Below are positions 54,193 through 62,309 of a DNA stretch of 64,000 bases, one piece after another. Source of the DNA: JAGIBJ01 sp032119595 (GTDB lineage Bacteria > Actinomycetota > Thermoleophilia > Solirubrobacterales > Solirubrobacteraceae); the NCBI GenBank assembly GCA_032119595.1, contig JAUMBQ010000005.1, forward strand, positions 62,001 through 126,000, given 5' to 3'. Within the stretch, counting starts at the first letter, position 1, and the number at the start of each line of letters is the position of its first letter. The notes below the pieces were generated by a model. The model ran no database searches. It saw nothing but the letters and a program-made list of their open reading frames with translations, and was not told the DNA's origin. A program made the translations under genes and the position numbers.

Positions 54193-55344
54193 CTATGAAG
54201 TTTGGGTTTGGAGGCGGACCCGTGGATCGCGTGCGATGCGAGCGTGGGCGTGCACGGCGTGCACGAGGCCCAGCGCGACAAGGGTCGCGATCACGGACGA
54301 GCCGCCATAAGACAAAAGTGGAAGGGTTACCCCTGTGATCGGCATGATGCCAAGATTCATGCCGACGTTCTCGAAGATCTGGAACGAGAGCATGCCGATG
54401 ATGCCGGACATGACGATCGCTTCGTAGCTACTTCGCGCCTCCAACAGGATCCGCAGAACCCGCCAGAGCAGCAGGGCGTAGAGCGAAAGCACCAGGCCGG
54501 CGCCCACGAATCCCCATCGCTCGCCGATCACGCTGAAGATGAAGTCGGTCTGGTTCTCTGGCGTGTAGCCACCCGTCGACTGGCTCGAGGCCTCGCCTTT
54601 GCCAAGTCGTCCACCGTTGCCGATGGCGATCATGGCTTGGTTCTGCTGGTAGGCACTGGCGGCACCTTCGGACGAGCTGCTGTCCTGCGCGCCGCCAGGA
54701 TCCAGGAACGAGGTGAGACGCGCCACCTGGTAGTCCTGCAGCACCTGCACGTTGACCGCGGGGAGCACGACGAGGACGAGCGCGATGGTCGCGACGCCGG
54801 CGCCCGCGAGCGTCCGCAGGTGGGTTCCGGGCACGCCGCCGACGGCGAGCATGAGGAGCAGCATGGTCACGTAGACCATCGCCGAACCCAGGTCCGGCTC
54901 GGCCATGATCAGCAGCAGCACCGGGAAGGTGAGTGCCAGCAGGCGCAGCGTCGTGCTCCAAAGTTCGATCTGGCGGCCACGGTCGACGAGTTCGGCCGCG
55001 ATCGCCATCGCGAACAGCACCTTTCCGAACTCCGACCACTGGATCTGGATCGGTCCGACGATCACGGCCAGCTTCGCGCCTTTCGTCTCGGTGCCGAGGA
55101 TCAAGATCAGGATCAGGCCGATGATCACCAGGCCGAAATGGCCGTATTTGAGTTCGCGCATGCGCAGCACGTCGACCTGCGACACCGCGACCATCACCAC
55201 CACACCGATGATCACGAAGATGATCTGGCGACTGGCGAGCCCGGGCGCGATCGAGACGCGCACCGCGAAGATCGAGATCACGAGCAACGAAACCGTTGCG
55301 AGCAGCAGCAGCGGGTCGAACCCGCGAAGGAAGCGGCCTGTCAT
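54193..55344 (-). CDS. rodA: RodA, SEDS peptidoglycan glycosyltransferase of the elongasome
   Basis: 383 residues from ATG 55344. About ten membrane helices. SEDS hallmarks: WSEFGKVLFAM, the catalytic Asp region AEPDLGSAMV, AIGNGGRLGKGE, the conserved TDFIFSVIGERWGF and ITGVTLPLLSYGGSS near the end. It polymerises glycan strands from lipid II together with the adjacent class B PBP. The ATG shares one base with the upstream PBP2 stop (TGATG). The stop is 12 bp before the rng start. Confidence 0.97.
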   Translation of the reverse strand: MTGRFLRGFDPLLLLATVSLLVISIFAVRVSIAPGLASRQIIFVIIGVVVMVAVSQVDVLRMRELKYGHFGLVIIGLILILILGTETKGAKLAVIVGPIQIQWSEFGKVLFAMAIAAELVDRGRQIELWSTTLRLLALTFPVLLLIMAEPDLGSAMVYVTMLLLMLAVGGVPGTHLRTLAGAGVATIALVLVVLPAVNVQVLQDYQVARLTSFLDPGGAQDSSSSEGAASAYQQNQAMIAIGNGGRLGKGEASSQSTGGYTPENQTDFIFSVIGERWGFVGAGLVLSLYALLLWRVLRILLEARSSYEAIVMSGIIGMLSFQIFENVGMNLGIMPITGVTLPLLSYGGSSVIATLVALGLVHAVHAHARIARDPRVRLQTQTS

Positions 55345-57554
55345 CAGTTCGTCTTGGAGTCGCCGGCGCTGAGCTGCACGCCGTCGAGTCCGTACCACTT
55401 CTTGAGGATCTCGCCCGCGATCGGAGCGGCCTTCTCAGCACCGAACCCGCCGGCCTCGATGGTCACGACGACCACGATCGGGCGCTTGGCATCGGGCACG
55501 TAGGCGGCGTACCACGACTGGTCTTCTTTGCCCACGCCGCGCTCCGCAGTCCCGGTCTTCCCGTAGACCGGATAACGATCCTTCGGCCAGCCGGCGAAGA
55601 CGACTGCTGACGTGCCCTGCGGCTCGTTGGCGGCCGCGTACAGGCCCTCGCGGATGGTGGCGAGGCCGCCGGTTCCTTCAAGGTCGATCTTCGTCTTGGG
55701 CCGGAACTGGAACGTCTGGCGGGTCGCGCCCGACCGATCCTGGAGTGCTTTGGCGAAGTGCGGGCGCACGATCGTGCCGCCGTTTTGGATCGCGGCATAC
55801 ATCACCGCTGATTGCAGCGGGGTGACCTGCACGTCGCCCTGGCCGACCGCCAGCTGGACGTTGTCGCCGACCGACCACGTGCGCTTGTCGGAGTAGCCGC
55901 AGCCCATGCGACCGGCCGTGTAGACATCGGCATTCTGGGGGATCGGCGGGTCGGCCTCGGCCCGGCACTCCGTCTCGGCCTCCGCCAGCTTCTCGCGCCA
56001 CTTGCGATCCGGGATGATGCCGGCGTTCTCGCCGGGCAGGTCCACCCCGGTCTTCTTGCCGTACCCGAGCTTGCGCGCCCACGCCTGGAGGGGATCGGAG
56101 ATCCCGTTCATGACCTGGCCCTTGCGGTAGAAGTAGATGTCCGACGACACCTTGAGCGCGTCCTTGAGCGCAATCGCGCCGTTGGCGGTGGCGCCGGCGT
56201 TCTGGAACTCCTGGTTGGAGATCTCGATCTTGCCGGGATCGTCGATGAGCTCGGTGGTGGTGCCGTTGCCCGAGGCCAGCATCGCGAAGGCGGTGACCGG
56301 CTTGAAGGTCGAGGCGGCCGGATACGCGCCGTCGGTCACGCGGTTGAAGAGCGGCTTGGAGCCGTTCTCGTCGATGAAGTCCTTGAAGACCTCCTCGGAA
56401 ACGCCGCGCACGAACATGCCCGGGTCGAAGCTTGGATTACTGACCGACGCCAGGATCTCGCCGTTACGGGGATCCATCGCCACGGCGGCGCCAGGGAGCC
56501 CGTACGGGTTGAACCGGGAGCCCTGTCCGAGCGCGCTCTGCGCCCGCTCCATGAGGTCTTTGTCGAGCGTGAGCTGAAGCTTGTCGCCAGCGATCGGCTC
56601 GATCCGCTTGGGCACGCCCTGCACGTTGCCGTAGGCGTCGATCGTGGACCGCACGCTGCCGTCTTTCCCCCGCAGATAGCCGTCGTACTGGAGTTCAAGG
56701 CCGTTGAGGCCCACCTGAGCGGCGGGGTTGAGCTTCTCGTATTTGTCGATCGTGACTTTGCCGTCGTCGCCGAACGGGACCGGGCCGACCTGCCCGAAGA
56801 GCTGGGCTCCGGCTTTGCCGACGGAATAGGACCGCACGAACTTGGACGACGTCGTGACGCCGGGATACAGCTCCGCGTTCTCGGCGATGTAGTTCACGAC
56901 ATCTTCCTGCGTGCCCTGCTTACGCAGCGGAATTGCGGCGTACGGCAGCAGGTAGAGGTTCGTGATCACGCGCCGCCGGACCTCGTCGGGGGAGATCTGC
57001 AGGAGCTTGCCGAGGTCGGCGTAACGCTTCTTGAGCTTGGCTAGATCCTCGGGGCTCTCGGACTCCGCGTACTCGCGCAGCAGGTCCGGGTCGCTCAGCG
57101 ACGGGTACTGCGGCTTGGGCGTGTTGAGCTTCGTCTTCTGCGCCGGGAGCGCGGGCTGCCCCTTCTTCGCCTTGCGAGGCTTGTCTGGCAACTTGCCCCA
57201 GGCCGCGAGGTCGACGCCGTACTGGTTGGCCACCTGGCGCTCGATCATCGGCAGTGAGCCAGGCGCGAGCGACACGATCTGGGCGCGGCGGTTGCGCACG
57301 AGCAGCTTGCCGTTGCGATCGATGATGTCGCCCCGCGGCGCCGTGATCGCGACGTTACGGACACGGTTCTTCGTGGCGGCTGCCGCCAGCGAGTCGCCCG
57401 AGAGCACCTGCAGGTACCAAAGCCGGAAGAACACGATCGCGAAGAGGCCAAGAAGGACGGCCCCGATCACGGCCACGCGAAGCGCGACCACCTGGTTCTG
57501 GGCGGGAGCGGCGCCGCCACTCTGCGAGGCGCCCTTGTTCAGCGGACTGATCAT
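55344..57554 (-). CDS. mrdA: Penicillin-binding protein 2 (class B transpeptidase)
   Basis: 736 residues. One N-terminal membrane helix (VIGAVLLGLFAIVFFRLWYL), a pedestal domain with R-G-DI.DRNG (APRGDIIDRNGKLL) and an insert of about 100 residues rich in Lys/Pro, then the transpeptidase domain: AASTFKP (SxxK) near residue 400, SSD (SxN) in LKVSSDIYFY, and KTGTAE. It cross-links new wall with RodA. ATGA overlap with mreD and one-base overlap with rodA show tight coupling. Confidence 0.97.
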   Translation of the reverse strand: MISPLNKGASQSGGAAPAQNQVVALRVAVIGAVLLGLFAIVFFRLWYLQVLSGDSLAAAATKNRVRNVAITAPRGDIIDRNGKLLVRNRRAQIVSLAPGSLPMIERQVANQYGVDLAAWGKLPDKPRKAKKGQPALPAQKTKLNTPKPQYPSLSDPDLLREYAESESPEDLAKLKKRYADLGKLLQISPDEVRRRVITNLYLLPYAAIPLRKQGTQEDVVNYIAENAELYPGVTTSSKFVRSYSVGKAGAQLFGQVGPVPFGDDGKVTIDKYEKLNPAAQVGLNGLELQYDGYLRGKDGSVRSTIDAYGNVQGVPKRIEPIAGDKLQLTLDKDLMERAQSALGQGSRFNPYGLPGAAVAMDPRNGEILASVSNPSFDPGMFVRGVSEEVFKDFIDENGSKPLFNRVTDGAYPAASTFKPVTAFAMLASGNGTTTELIDDPGKIEISNQEFQNAGATANGAIALKDALKVSSDIYFYRKGQVMNGISDPLQAWARKLGYGKKTGVDLPGENAGIIPDRKWREKLAEAETECRAEADPPIPQNADVYTAGRMGCGYSDKRTWSVGDNVQLAVGQGDVQVTPLQSAVMYAAIQNGGTIVRPHFAKALQDRSGATRQTFQFRPKTKIDLEGTGGLATIREGLYAAANEPQGTSAVVFAGWPKDRYPVYGKTGTAERGVGKEDQSWYAAYVPDAKRPIVVVVTIEAGGFGAEKAAPIAGEILKKWYGLDGVQLSAGDSKTN

Positions 57555-58261
57555 CGGCGACCACCGACCCTAGAGCCCCGCCGGCGCGAGCCCCCCGATA
57601 GCGCGCGGGAGGTGCGGCTGCCACTCACCGAGCGACCGCGCTGGTTGCTCTGGCCACGGCTCGTGGAGAGCGGCGACAGCTTGGTCGTGGTGGCGCGGCG
57701 ACGCCGGATCCGCGGATCGCGCGACAGCGCACCGACCAGCCCGCGACGCGTGGCGCGGTAGACGAACGGAGCGATCAGTCCGTTCAGCAGCGAGGTGCTG
57801 ACGATGACCTGCAGCAAATCCCAGGAGGCGGCCGACGGCGCACCGAGCAGCACCTGCGCGATCCCGGTGAGCACCAACGAAGCGAAGGTGACGACGGCGC
57901 CTGTGACCATCGGGACGAAGATGCCTTCGGGGTCGCGGGCGTTTCCAACGCGCCCCCCGATGTCGCCGATCACGAGCAACAGCAGTGACGTGAGCCCCAG
58001 CGGCGTGCCGAGCAGCAGGTCGGCCAGGAGCCCCATGCCGAACCCAGTGGCGGCGCCGCCGATCGGGCCGGCCAGGAACCCCGACGCGAGGGCCACGAGC
58101 GGCAGGATGTCGATCCGCCCGCTGACGAGATGAAGGTCGGAAAAGAACGCGTTCTGGATCAGGACCGCCGCGACACCGACCCCGACCAGGCGCAACGCCA
58201 GCCGGGACTCCTCGCCCCCACGGGCGCGCGGAGCGCGCAGGACGGGAGCGCCGCTGCTCAC
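57551..58261 (-). CDS. mreD: Rod shape-determining protein MreD
   Basis: 236 residues, longer than the usual 160-170. Five to six membrane helices (LVGVGVAAVLIQNAFFSDLHL, the MreD-typical GFLAGPIGGAATGFGMGLLADLLLGTPLGL) and a basic, Ser/Arg/Gly-rich cytoplasmic tail of about 65 residues that is unusual for the family. Starts with GTG inside the mreC stop (GTGA) and overlaps mrdA by 4 bp. Confidence 0.93.
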   Translation of the reverse strand: MSSGAPVLRAPRARGGEESRLALRLVGVGVAAVLIQNAFFSDLHLVSGRIDILPLVALASGFLAGPIGGAATGFGMGLLADLLLGTPLGLTSLLLLVIGDIGGRVGNARDPEGIFVPMVTGAVVTFASLVLTGIAQVLLGAPSAASWDLLQVIVSTSLLNGLIAPFVYRATRRGLVGALSRDPRIRRRRATTTKLSPLSTSRGQSNQRGRSVSGSRTSRALSGGSRRRGSRVGGRR

Positions 58262-59106
58262 GGCGTAGCGTCCTCGACACTCGTGAGCACGGTGAGCACG
58301 TCGGGCAGACGCCGCAAATCGACCGACGGGGTGACGTGCACGACCTGACTGTCGGCGTTCTGATCCTCGATCTTCGTGATCGTCCCGATCGGGATCGCCG
58401 GCGGGAACCGCGATTCCAGGCGTTCAGAGGTGCTGCCTGCCGTGACGACGGTGTCACCCTCGCGGAACTTCTCGGACTTCGGGATCTCGAGGATCAAGTC
58501 GCCAACGGCGCCGATCTTCGACGGTTTCAGTGAGCCGTATTCGCCCGTCCGCGCGACCTTGGCCGTCACTCCGGAGTCCTGGTCGGTGAGGAGCCGCACG
58601 ATCGCCGTGCCGCCCTGGGCGCTGATCACCTTGCCGATGAGCCCGTTAGGCGCCATCACGGGGTTGTTCGCGGCGATCCCGTCGCTCGTGCCCTTGGAAA
58701 TCTTGATCGTGCGGTACCAAGCGGACGCGTTCTGGGCGATCAGCGAGGTCTCGATCGGACCGAACTTCTGCAGGCCAGCCGTGATCTCGCTCATCTGCGC
58801 CTGCTGGCCGGCAATGTTGATCCGCTGGCGGAGCAGCGCATTCTCGATGGTGAGGCGATCGCGTTCGGCCGTGACCTCTTCGAGGTCGCCCTTGGCGCGG
58901 AACGTGTCCCCCACCCAGTTCACGAGGTCGCGCGCTGGCTTGGCGACCTTCGACGCGCCCTCCTGGATCGGCGAGACGATGCCGGCGAAGCCGCGCTCGG
59001 CGCCGCCGAAGGCCCCGACGAACGAGCCCGTCAGCAGGACGAAGGCCGCCAGCAGGAGCAGCAAGAAGACTGCTCGGCGGCGACGGAAAGTTCTCTCGTC
59101 AGGCAC
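58258..59106 (-). CDS. mreC: Rod shape-determining protein MreC
   Basis: 282 residues. A membrane helix (AVFLLLLLAAFVLLTGSFVGAF), a coiled coil at about 70-105 (DLEEVTAERDRLTIENALLRQRI) and the double beta-barrel periplasmic-type domain (VMAPNGLIGKVISAQGGTAIVRLLTDQDSGVTAKV; GDTVVTAGSTSERL). It links MreB to the PBP2/RodA synthase. The start is GTG, 55 bp after the mreB stop. Confidence 0.96.
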   Translation of the reverse strand: MPDERTFRRRRAVFLLLLLAAFVLLTGSFVGAFGGAERGFAGIVSPIQEGASKVAKPARDLVNWVGDTFRAKGDLEEVTAERDRLTIENALLRQRINIAGQQAQMSEITAGLQKFGPIETSLIAQNASAWYRTIKISKGTSDGIAANNPVMAPNGLIGKVISAQGGTAIVRLLTDQDSGVTAKVARTGEYGSLKPSKIGAVGDLILEIPKSEKFREGDTVVTAGSTSERLESRFPPAIPIGTITKIEDQNADSQVVHVTPSVDLRRLPDVLTVLTSVEDATP

Positions 59107-59160
59107 GGGTGGTTGGTCTCGAAAGGTGGTGGTGCTGCGGCGGCGCCGCGGCGGGAGCGC

Positions 59161-60225
59161 TTAGTAGCGGCGCTTCCGCCCGCCACGCCCGCCACGATTG
59201 GAGGGGCGGTTGCTGCGGTGGATGACCTCGAACTCCTCGAGCGAACGGCCGGAACCGACCGCCACGCAGGTGAGCGGGCTCTCGGCGAGGTGGCACGGCA
59301 TCTGCGTCTCTTGACGCAACCGCTCGTCGAGGCCATGGAGCAGGGCTCCACCGCCAGCAAGCATGATGCCACGATCCATGATGTCGGACGCCAGCTCAGG
59401 CGGGGTCCGGTCTAGCGTCTCACGAACGGCGCCGAGGATCTGTGAGAGCGGTTCGTCGATCGCGCGCCGAATCTCTTCGGACGTGAGCACGATCGTCTTC
59501 GGCAGGCCGGTGACCATGTCGCGGCCACGAATCTCGGCCTGAAGTTCTTCTTCCATCGGGTACGCCGACCCGATTTCGAGCTTGAGTTCCTCGGCCGTCT
59601 GCTGGCCGATGAGGAGCTTGTACTCGCGCTTGGCGTAGTTGATGATCGCCTCGTCGAGCTCGTCGCCGCCGACGCGGATCGACTGCGAGACGACGATGCC
59701 GCCGAGCGAGATCACGGCGACCTCACTGGTGCCGCCGCCGATGTCGACGATCATCGAGCCAGTCGGCTCGCCAACGGGCAGGCCAGCGCCGATCGCGGCC
59801 GCCATCGGCTCTTCGATCAGATACGCCTGGCGGGCGCCAGCCGAAAGGGTGGCCTCTTCGACGGCGCGCTTCTCGACGCCAGTCACGCCCGAGGGCACGC
59901 AGACGACGACGCGCGGATGCGCCCAACGGTTCTGGTGGACCTTCTGGATGAAGTGCCGGAGCATCTCCTCCGTCACGTCGAAATCAGCGATGACGCCGTC
60001 CTTGAGCGGGCGGATGGCCTGGATCGTGCCCGGCGTGCGGCCGAGCATGCGCTTGGCTTCGATGCCGACGGCATGCACCTCGCCGGTGCGCGAATCGATC
60101 GCGACGACGGACGGCTCAGACAGCACGATGCCGCGCCCGCGCACGTAGACGAGGGTGTTGGCAGTGCCGAGGTCGACGGCCATGTCGCGGCCACCGAATC
60201 CGGTGAGGTTGTCGAAAAGGCCCAT
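59161..60225 (-). CDS. mreB: Actin-like cell shape protein MreB
   Basis: 354 residues from ATG 60225. Actin/HSP70 ATPase signatures: MAVDLGTANTLVYVRG (phosphate 1), VVVCVPSGVT, MIVDIGGGTSEVAVIS (phosphate 2), LAGGGALLHGLD (adenosine). Forms membrane-bound filaments guiding lateral wall growth. The C-terminus carries a basic Arg/Gly/Asn tail (SNRPSNRGGRGGRKRRY), which is not usual in MreB and may aid membrane or RNA/DNA contact. The longer in-frame extension upstream is not coding. Confidence 0.97.
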   Translation of the reverse strand: MGLFDNLTGFGGRDMAVDLGTANTLVYVRGRGIVLSEPSVVAIDSRTGEVHAVGIEAKRMLGRTPGTIQAIRPLKDGVIADFDVTEEMLRHFIQKVHQNRWAHPRVVVCVPSGVTGVEKRAVEEATLSAGARQAYLIEEPMAAAIGAGLPVGEPTGSMIVDIGGGTSEVAVISLGGIVVSQSIRVGGDELDEAIINYAKREYKLLIGQQTAEELKLEIGSAYPMEEELQAEIRGRDMVTGLPKTIVLTSEEIRRAIDEPLSQILGAVRETLDRTPPELASDIMDRGIMLAGGGALLHGLDERLRQETQMPCHLAESPLTCVAVGSGRSLEEFEVIHRSNRPSNRGGRGGRKRRY

Positions 60226-60284
60226 GAGCAGGTGTGCAGCGGTCGGGGACGTCGGTGGGGAGACCCGGCCGGAAGGGCGGGAGT

Positions 60285-60896
60285 CTACCCCGCGGTGCCC
60301 GGCGCGGCGGACGTTCCCTTGCGGGGACCACGATCCAGGAGATCGGGTGCCAGCGAGGCAAGGAGCGCGGCGGGAAGCCCGACGACGTTGAGGTAGTCGC
60401 CCTGGATCTCGGTCACGAGCCCGGCACCGCGGCCCTGGATCGCGTACGCGCCGGCCCGACCCTCCCACTCCCCGTGCGCCAGATGGCGGTCAATCGCGTC
60501 CGGGTCGAGCGTGCGCATCGTCACGGAGGTCTCGGCGATGCCGGAGCGCGCGGAGACCCGGCCGGGTCCGACGATCGCCAGACCGCTGATCACGGTGTGC
60601 GTCGTCCCGAGCAGTTGCGCGAGCATCGCGCGGGCTTCGGCGAGGTCGGCCGGCTTGCCAAGGAGCTTGCCGTCTTGCGTGACCACGACGGTGTCGGAGC
60701 CGATCACCGGCACGAACGGGTGGCGCTTTCCCACCTCGTGCGCCTTGAGGAGCGCATTGGCCTCAGCCAGTTCACGAGGGTCGCCCTCCATCCGCTCGCG
60801 CACGTCCGCCACCTGCACCGTGTGGGCGATGCCCAACTGGTCCAGGATGGCCGTGCGCTGCGGAGAGGCGCTGGCGAGCACCGGCTTGACCAGCAT
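60285..60896 (-). CDS. maf: Maf family nucleotide pyrophosphatase
   Basis: 203 residues from ATG 60896; in-frame ATGs at 60905 and 60917 are equally possible. Maf hydrolyses non-canonical or modified NTPs such as dTTP/UTP or 7-methyl-GTP. Visible: LASASPQR at the start, ERMEGDPRELAEANALLKA, VIGSDTVVV, GKPADLAEARAML and WEGRAGAYAIQGRGAGLV, the last with the Maf catalytic Gln-Gly-Arg. Lies between ndk and mreB in the same direction. Confidence 0.94.
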   Translation of the reverse strand: MLVKPVLASASPQRTAILDQLGIAHTVQVADVRERMEGDPRELAEANALLKAHEVGKRHPFVPVIGSDTVVVTQDGKLLGKPADLAEARAMLAQLLGTTHTVISGLAIVGPGRVSARSGIAETSVTMRTLDPDAIDRHLAHGEWEGRAGAYAIQGRGAGLVTEIQGDYLNVVGLPAALLASLAPDLLDRGPRKGTSAAPGTAG

Positions 60897-60992
60897 CCCG
60901 CCCATCGAGGCGCGCATCGGCACCGGCGTTGCGTTCTTGTCGAACATCGCCAGCACCGCGCGCGTCCTCTCAGTCTCGGTTGGGCTTGGTGC

Positions 60993-61406
60993 CTAGGCCG
61001 CGAGGTTCGGGAAGAAGATCCCGATCTCGCGAGCGGCGGACTCGTCGGAGTCGGAGCCGTGGACCATGTTCTCGCCGATCGTGGTGGCGAAGTCACCACG
61101 GATCGAGCCAGTTGCCGACTCGAGCGGGTTCGTGGCGCCGATGAGCTGACGGGCGGCCGCGACCGCGTTGTCGCCACCCTCAAGGACCATCGACACGAGC
61201 GGGGCGCTCGTGATGAAGCTGACGAGTTCGCCGAAGAACGGGCGCTCGGCGTGCTCGGCGTAGTGCTGCTTTGCGGTGTCTTCGGAGAGCGTCGTGCAGT
61301 TCAGCGCGACGATCTTGAGGCCTTTGGCCTCGAAGCGACGGATGATCTCGCCGGTGAGTCCACGGGCGAAGGCGTCGGGCTTGACCAGGATCAGAGTGCG
61401 CGCCAT
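60993..61406 (-). CDS. ndk: Nucleoside diphosphate kinase
   Basis: 137 residues. Transfers gamma-phosphate between NTPs and NDPs through a phosphohistidine, here the His of NMVHGSDSDESA. ARTLILVKPDAFARGLTGEII at the start, RPFF.ELV.FITSAP and GATNPLESATGSIRGDFA are standard. ATG 61406 has AGGAG 9 nt upstream; the longer frame is noise. Confidence 0.98.
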   Translation of the reverse strand: MARTLILVKPDAFARGLTGEIIRRFEAKGLKIVALNCTTLSEDTAKQHYAEHAERPFFGELVSFITSAPLVSMVLEGGDNAVAAARQLIGATNPLESATGSIRGDFATTIGENMVHGSDSDESAAREIGIFFPNLAA

Positions 61407-61503
61407 GGCGAGGCTCCTGCAGTGATGCGTGTGTGGCCGCGCAGGGAGCGCGCGGCGCAAGGATCACCGGGAGAGCACGCCCGGCACGTGGGTTCGCGGT
61501 CGG

Positions 61504-61926
61504 CTAGCGACGCGGAGGCGGAACGCTACCGGGGCCCGCTACTTCACGCGGGCTGCCACCACCGGCCGCCGCTTTGCGGCGCACGACGATGAGCTGCTCG
61601 AGCCGCCCGACCTGGGCACTGAGCTCGCGGTTACTGCGAGCGAGTTCGCCGAGCGTCTTGACCAGCGCCTCGTTGGCCTGGATCGAGACCTCACGCTCGT
61701 ACGCGTCTTCCAGGAACTCCGGCGGACGCACGATCGCGTAGATCAACGTGCCGACGAACGGGAAGATCAACGCCGCGATCACGGCGCACGCCACGAGCAG
61801 AGCGTCGTCGACGCGGTGGCGGGAGTCGCGGAAGACCCAGTAGACGAGGGCGAGGTCCAGGCACACCACGCCGAGCGCGAGCAGGCTCAGGCCGACGTTG
61901 AGGGGACCAGATTCGAGGCCGAACAC
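61504..61926 (-). CDS. Membrane protein with PLDc_N-like helices and coiled tail
   Basis: 140 residues from GTG 61926, which has TACGCT 6 nt upstream. Two to three helices (NVGLSLLALGVVCLDLALVYWVF, ALLVACAVIAALIFPFVGTLIYAIV) end in the 'GTLIYAIVRPPE' pattern seen in PLDc_N-type membrane segments. A helical region of about 45 residues (ALVKTLGELARSNRELSAQVGRLEQL) and a Gly/Pro tail follow. Function unknown. The longer open frame upstream overlaps a better gene and is rejected. Confidence 0.75.
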   Translation of the reverse strand: MFGLESGPLNVGLSLLALGVVCLDLALVYWVFRDSRHRVDDALLVACAVIAALIFPFVGTLIYAIVRPPEFLEDAYEREVSIQANEALVKTLGELARSNRELSAQVGRLEQLIVVRRKAAAGGGSPREVAGPGSVPPPRR

Positions 61927-61932
61927 GCGCGA

Positions 61933-61938
61933 AGCGTA
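61933..61938 (-). promoter_or_regulatory. Putative leaderless -10 element (TACGCT)
   Basis: On the minus strand TACGCT ends 6 nt before the GTG at 61926. Confidence 0.55.
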
Positions 61939-62000
61939 TTGGAGTAGGCGGACGGGTGTCGGAAACGCGACGCGCCACCCCCGGTCGGGCGGTATCCGAC

Positions 62001-62309
62001 CTAGAGAATCTGCTTGCCGAGCGCGTAGCCGATGGCGAAGAACAACAGGATGTCGAGCGCCACGATGAGCGCGACCGCCGCGATGAGCTTGTAGGCGGGC
62101 GGATGCGTCCGTGGGGGCGCCGTGGCCTTCCGCGCCGCACGCCGGGACGCACGGGAGGGCTTCTGAGTGGCTCCGGCCTTCGGCGCTTTCGTGCGCTTCT
62201 TCCGCTTTCCGAGCCCTTCGAGTTGCGACCGCGCGGGTGCAGGCGCGGAGCCCACCTGCGTCCGGTCCTCCGCCGCCCGAGTCGTGATCCGATCCTCCGG
62301 GGTGCTCAT
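62001..62309 (-). CDS. Small single-pass membrane protein with basic N-terminal region
   Basis: 102 residues. About 70 disordered, strongly basic residues (GLGKRKKRTKAPKAG, SRASRRAARKATAPP) precede one membrane helix (KLIAAVALIVALDILLFFAIGYALG). Its ATG overlaps the folC stop by 4 bp (ATGA), which supports it as a real gene over the competing frame. Function unknown. Confidence 0.75.
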   Translation of the reverse strand: MSTPEDRITTRAAEDRTQVGSAPAPARSQLEGLGKRKKRTKAPKAGATQKPSRASRRAARKATAPPRTHPPAYKLIAAVALIVALDILLFFAIGYALGKQIL

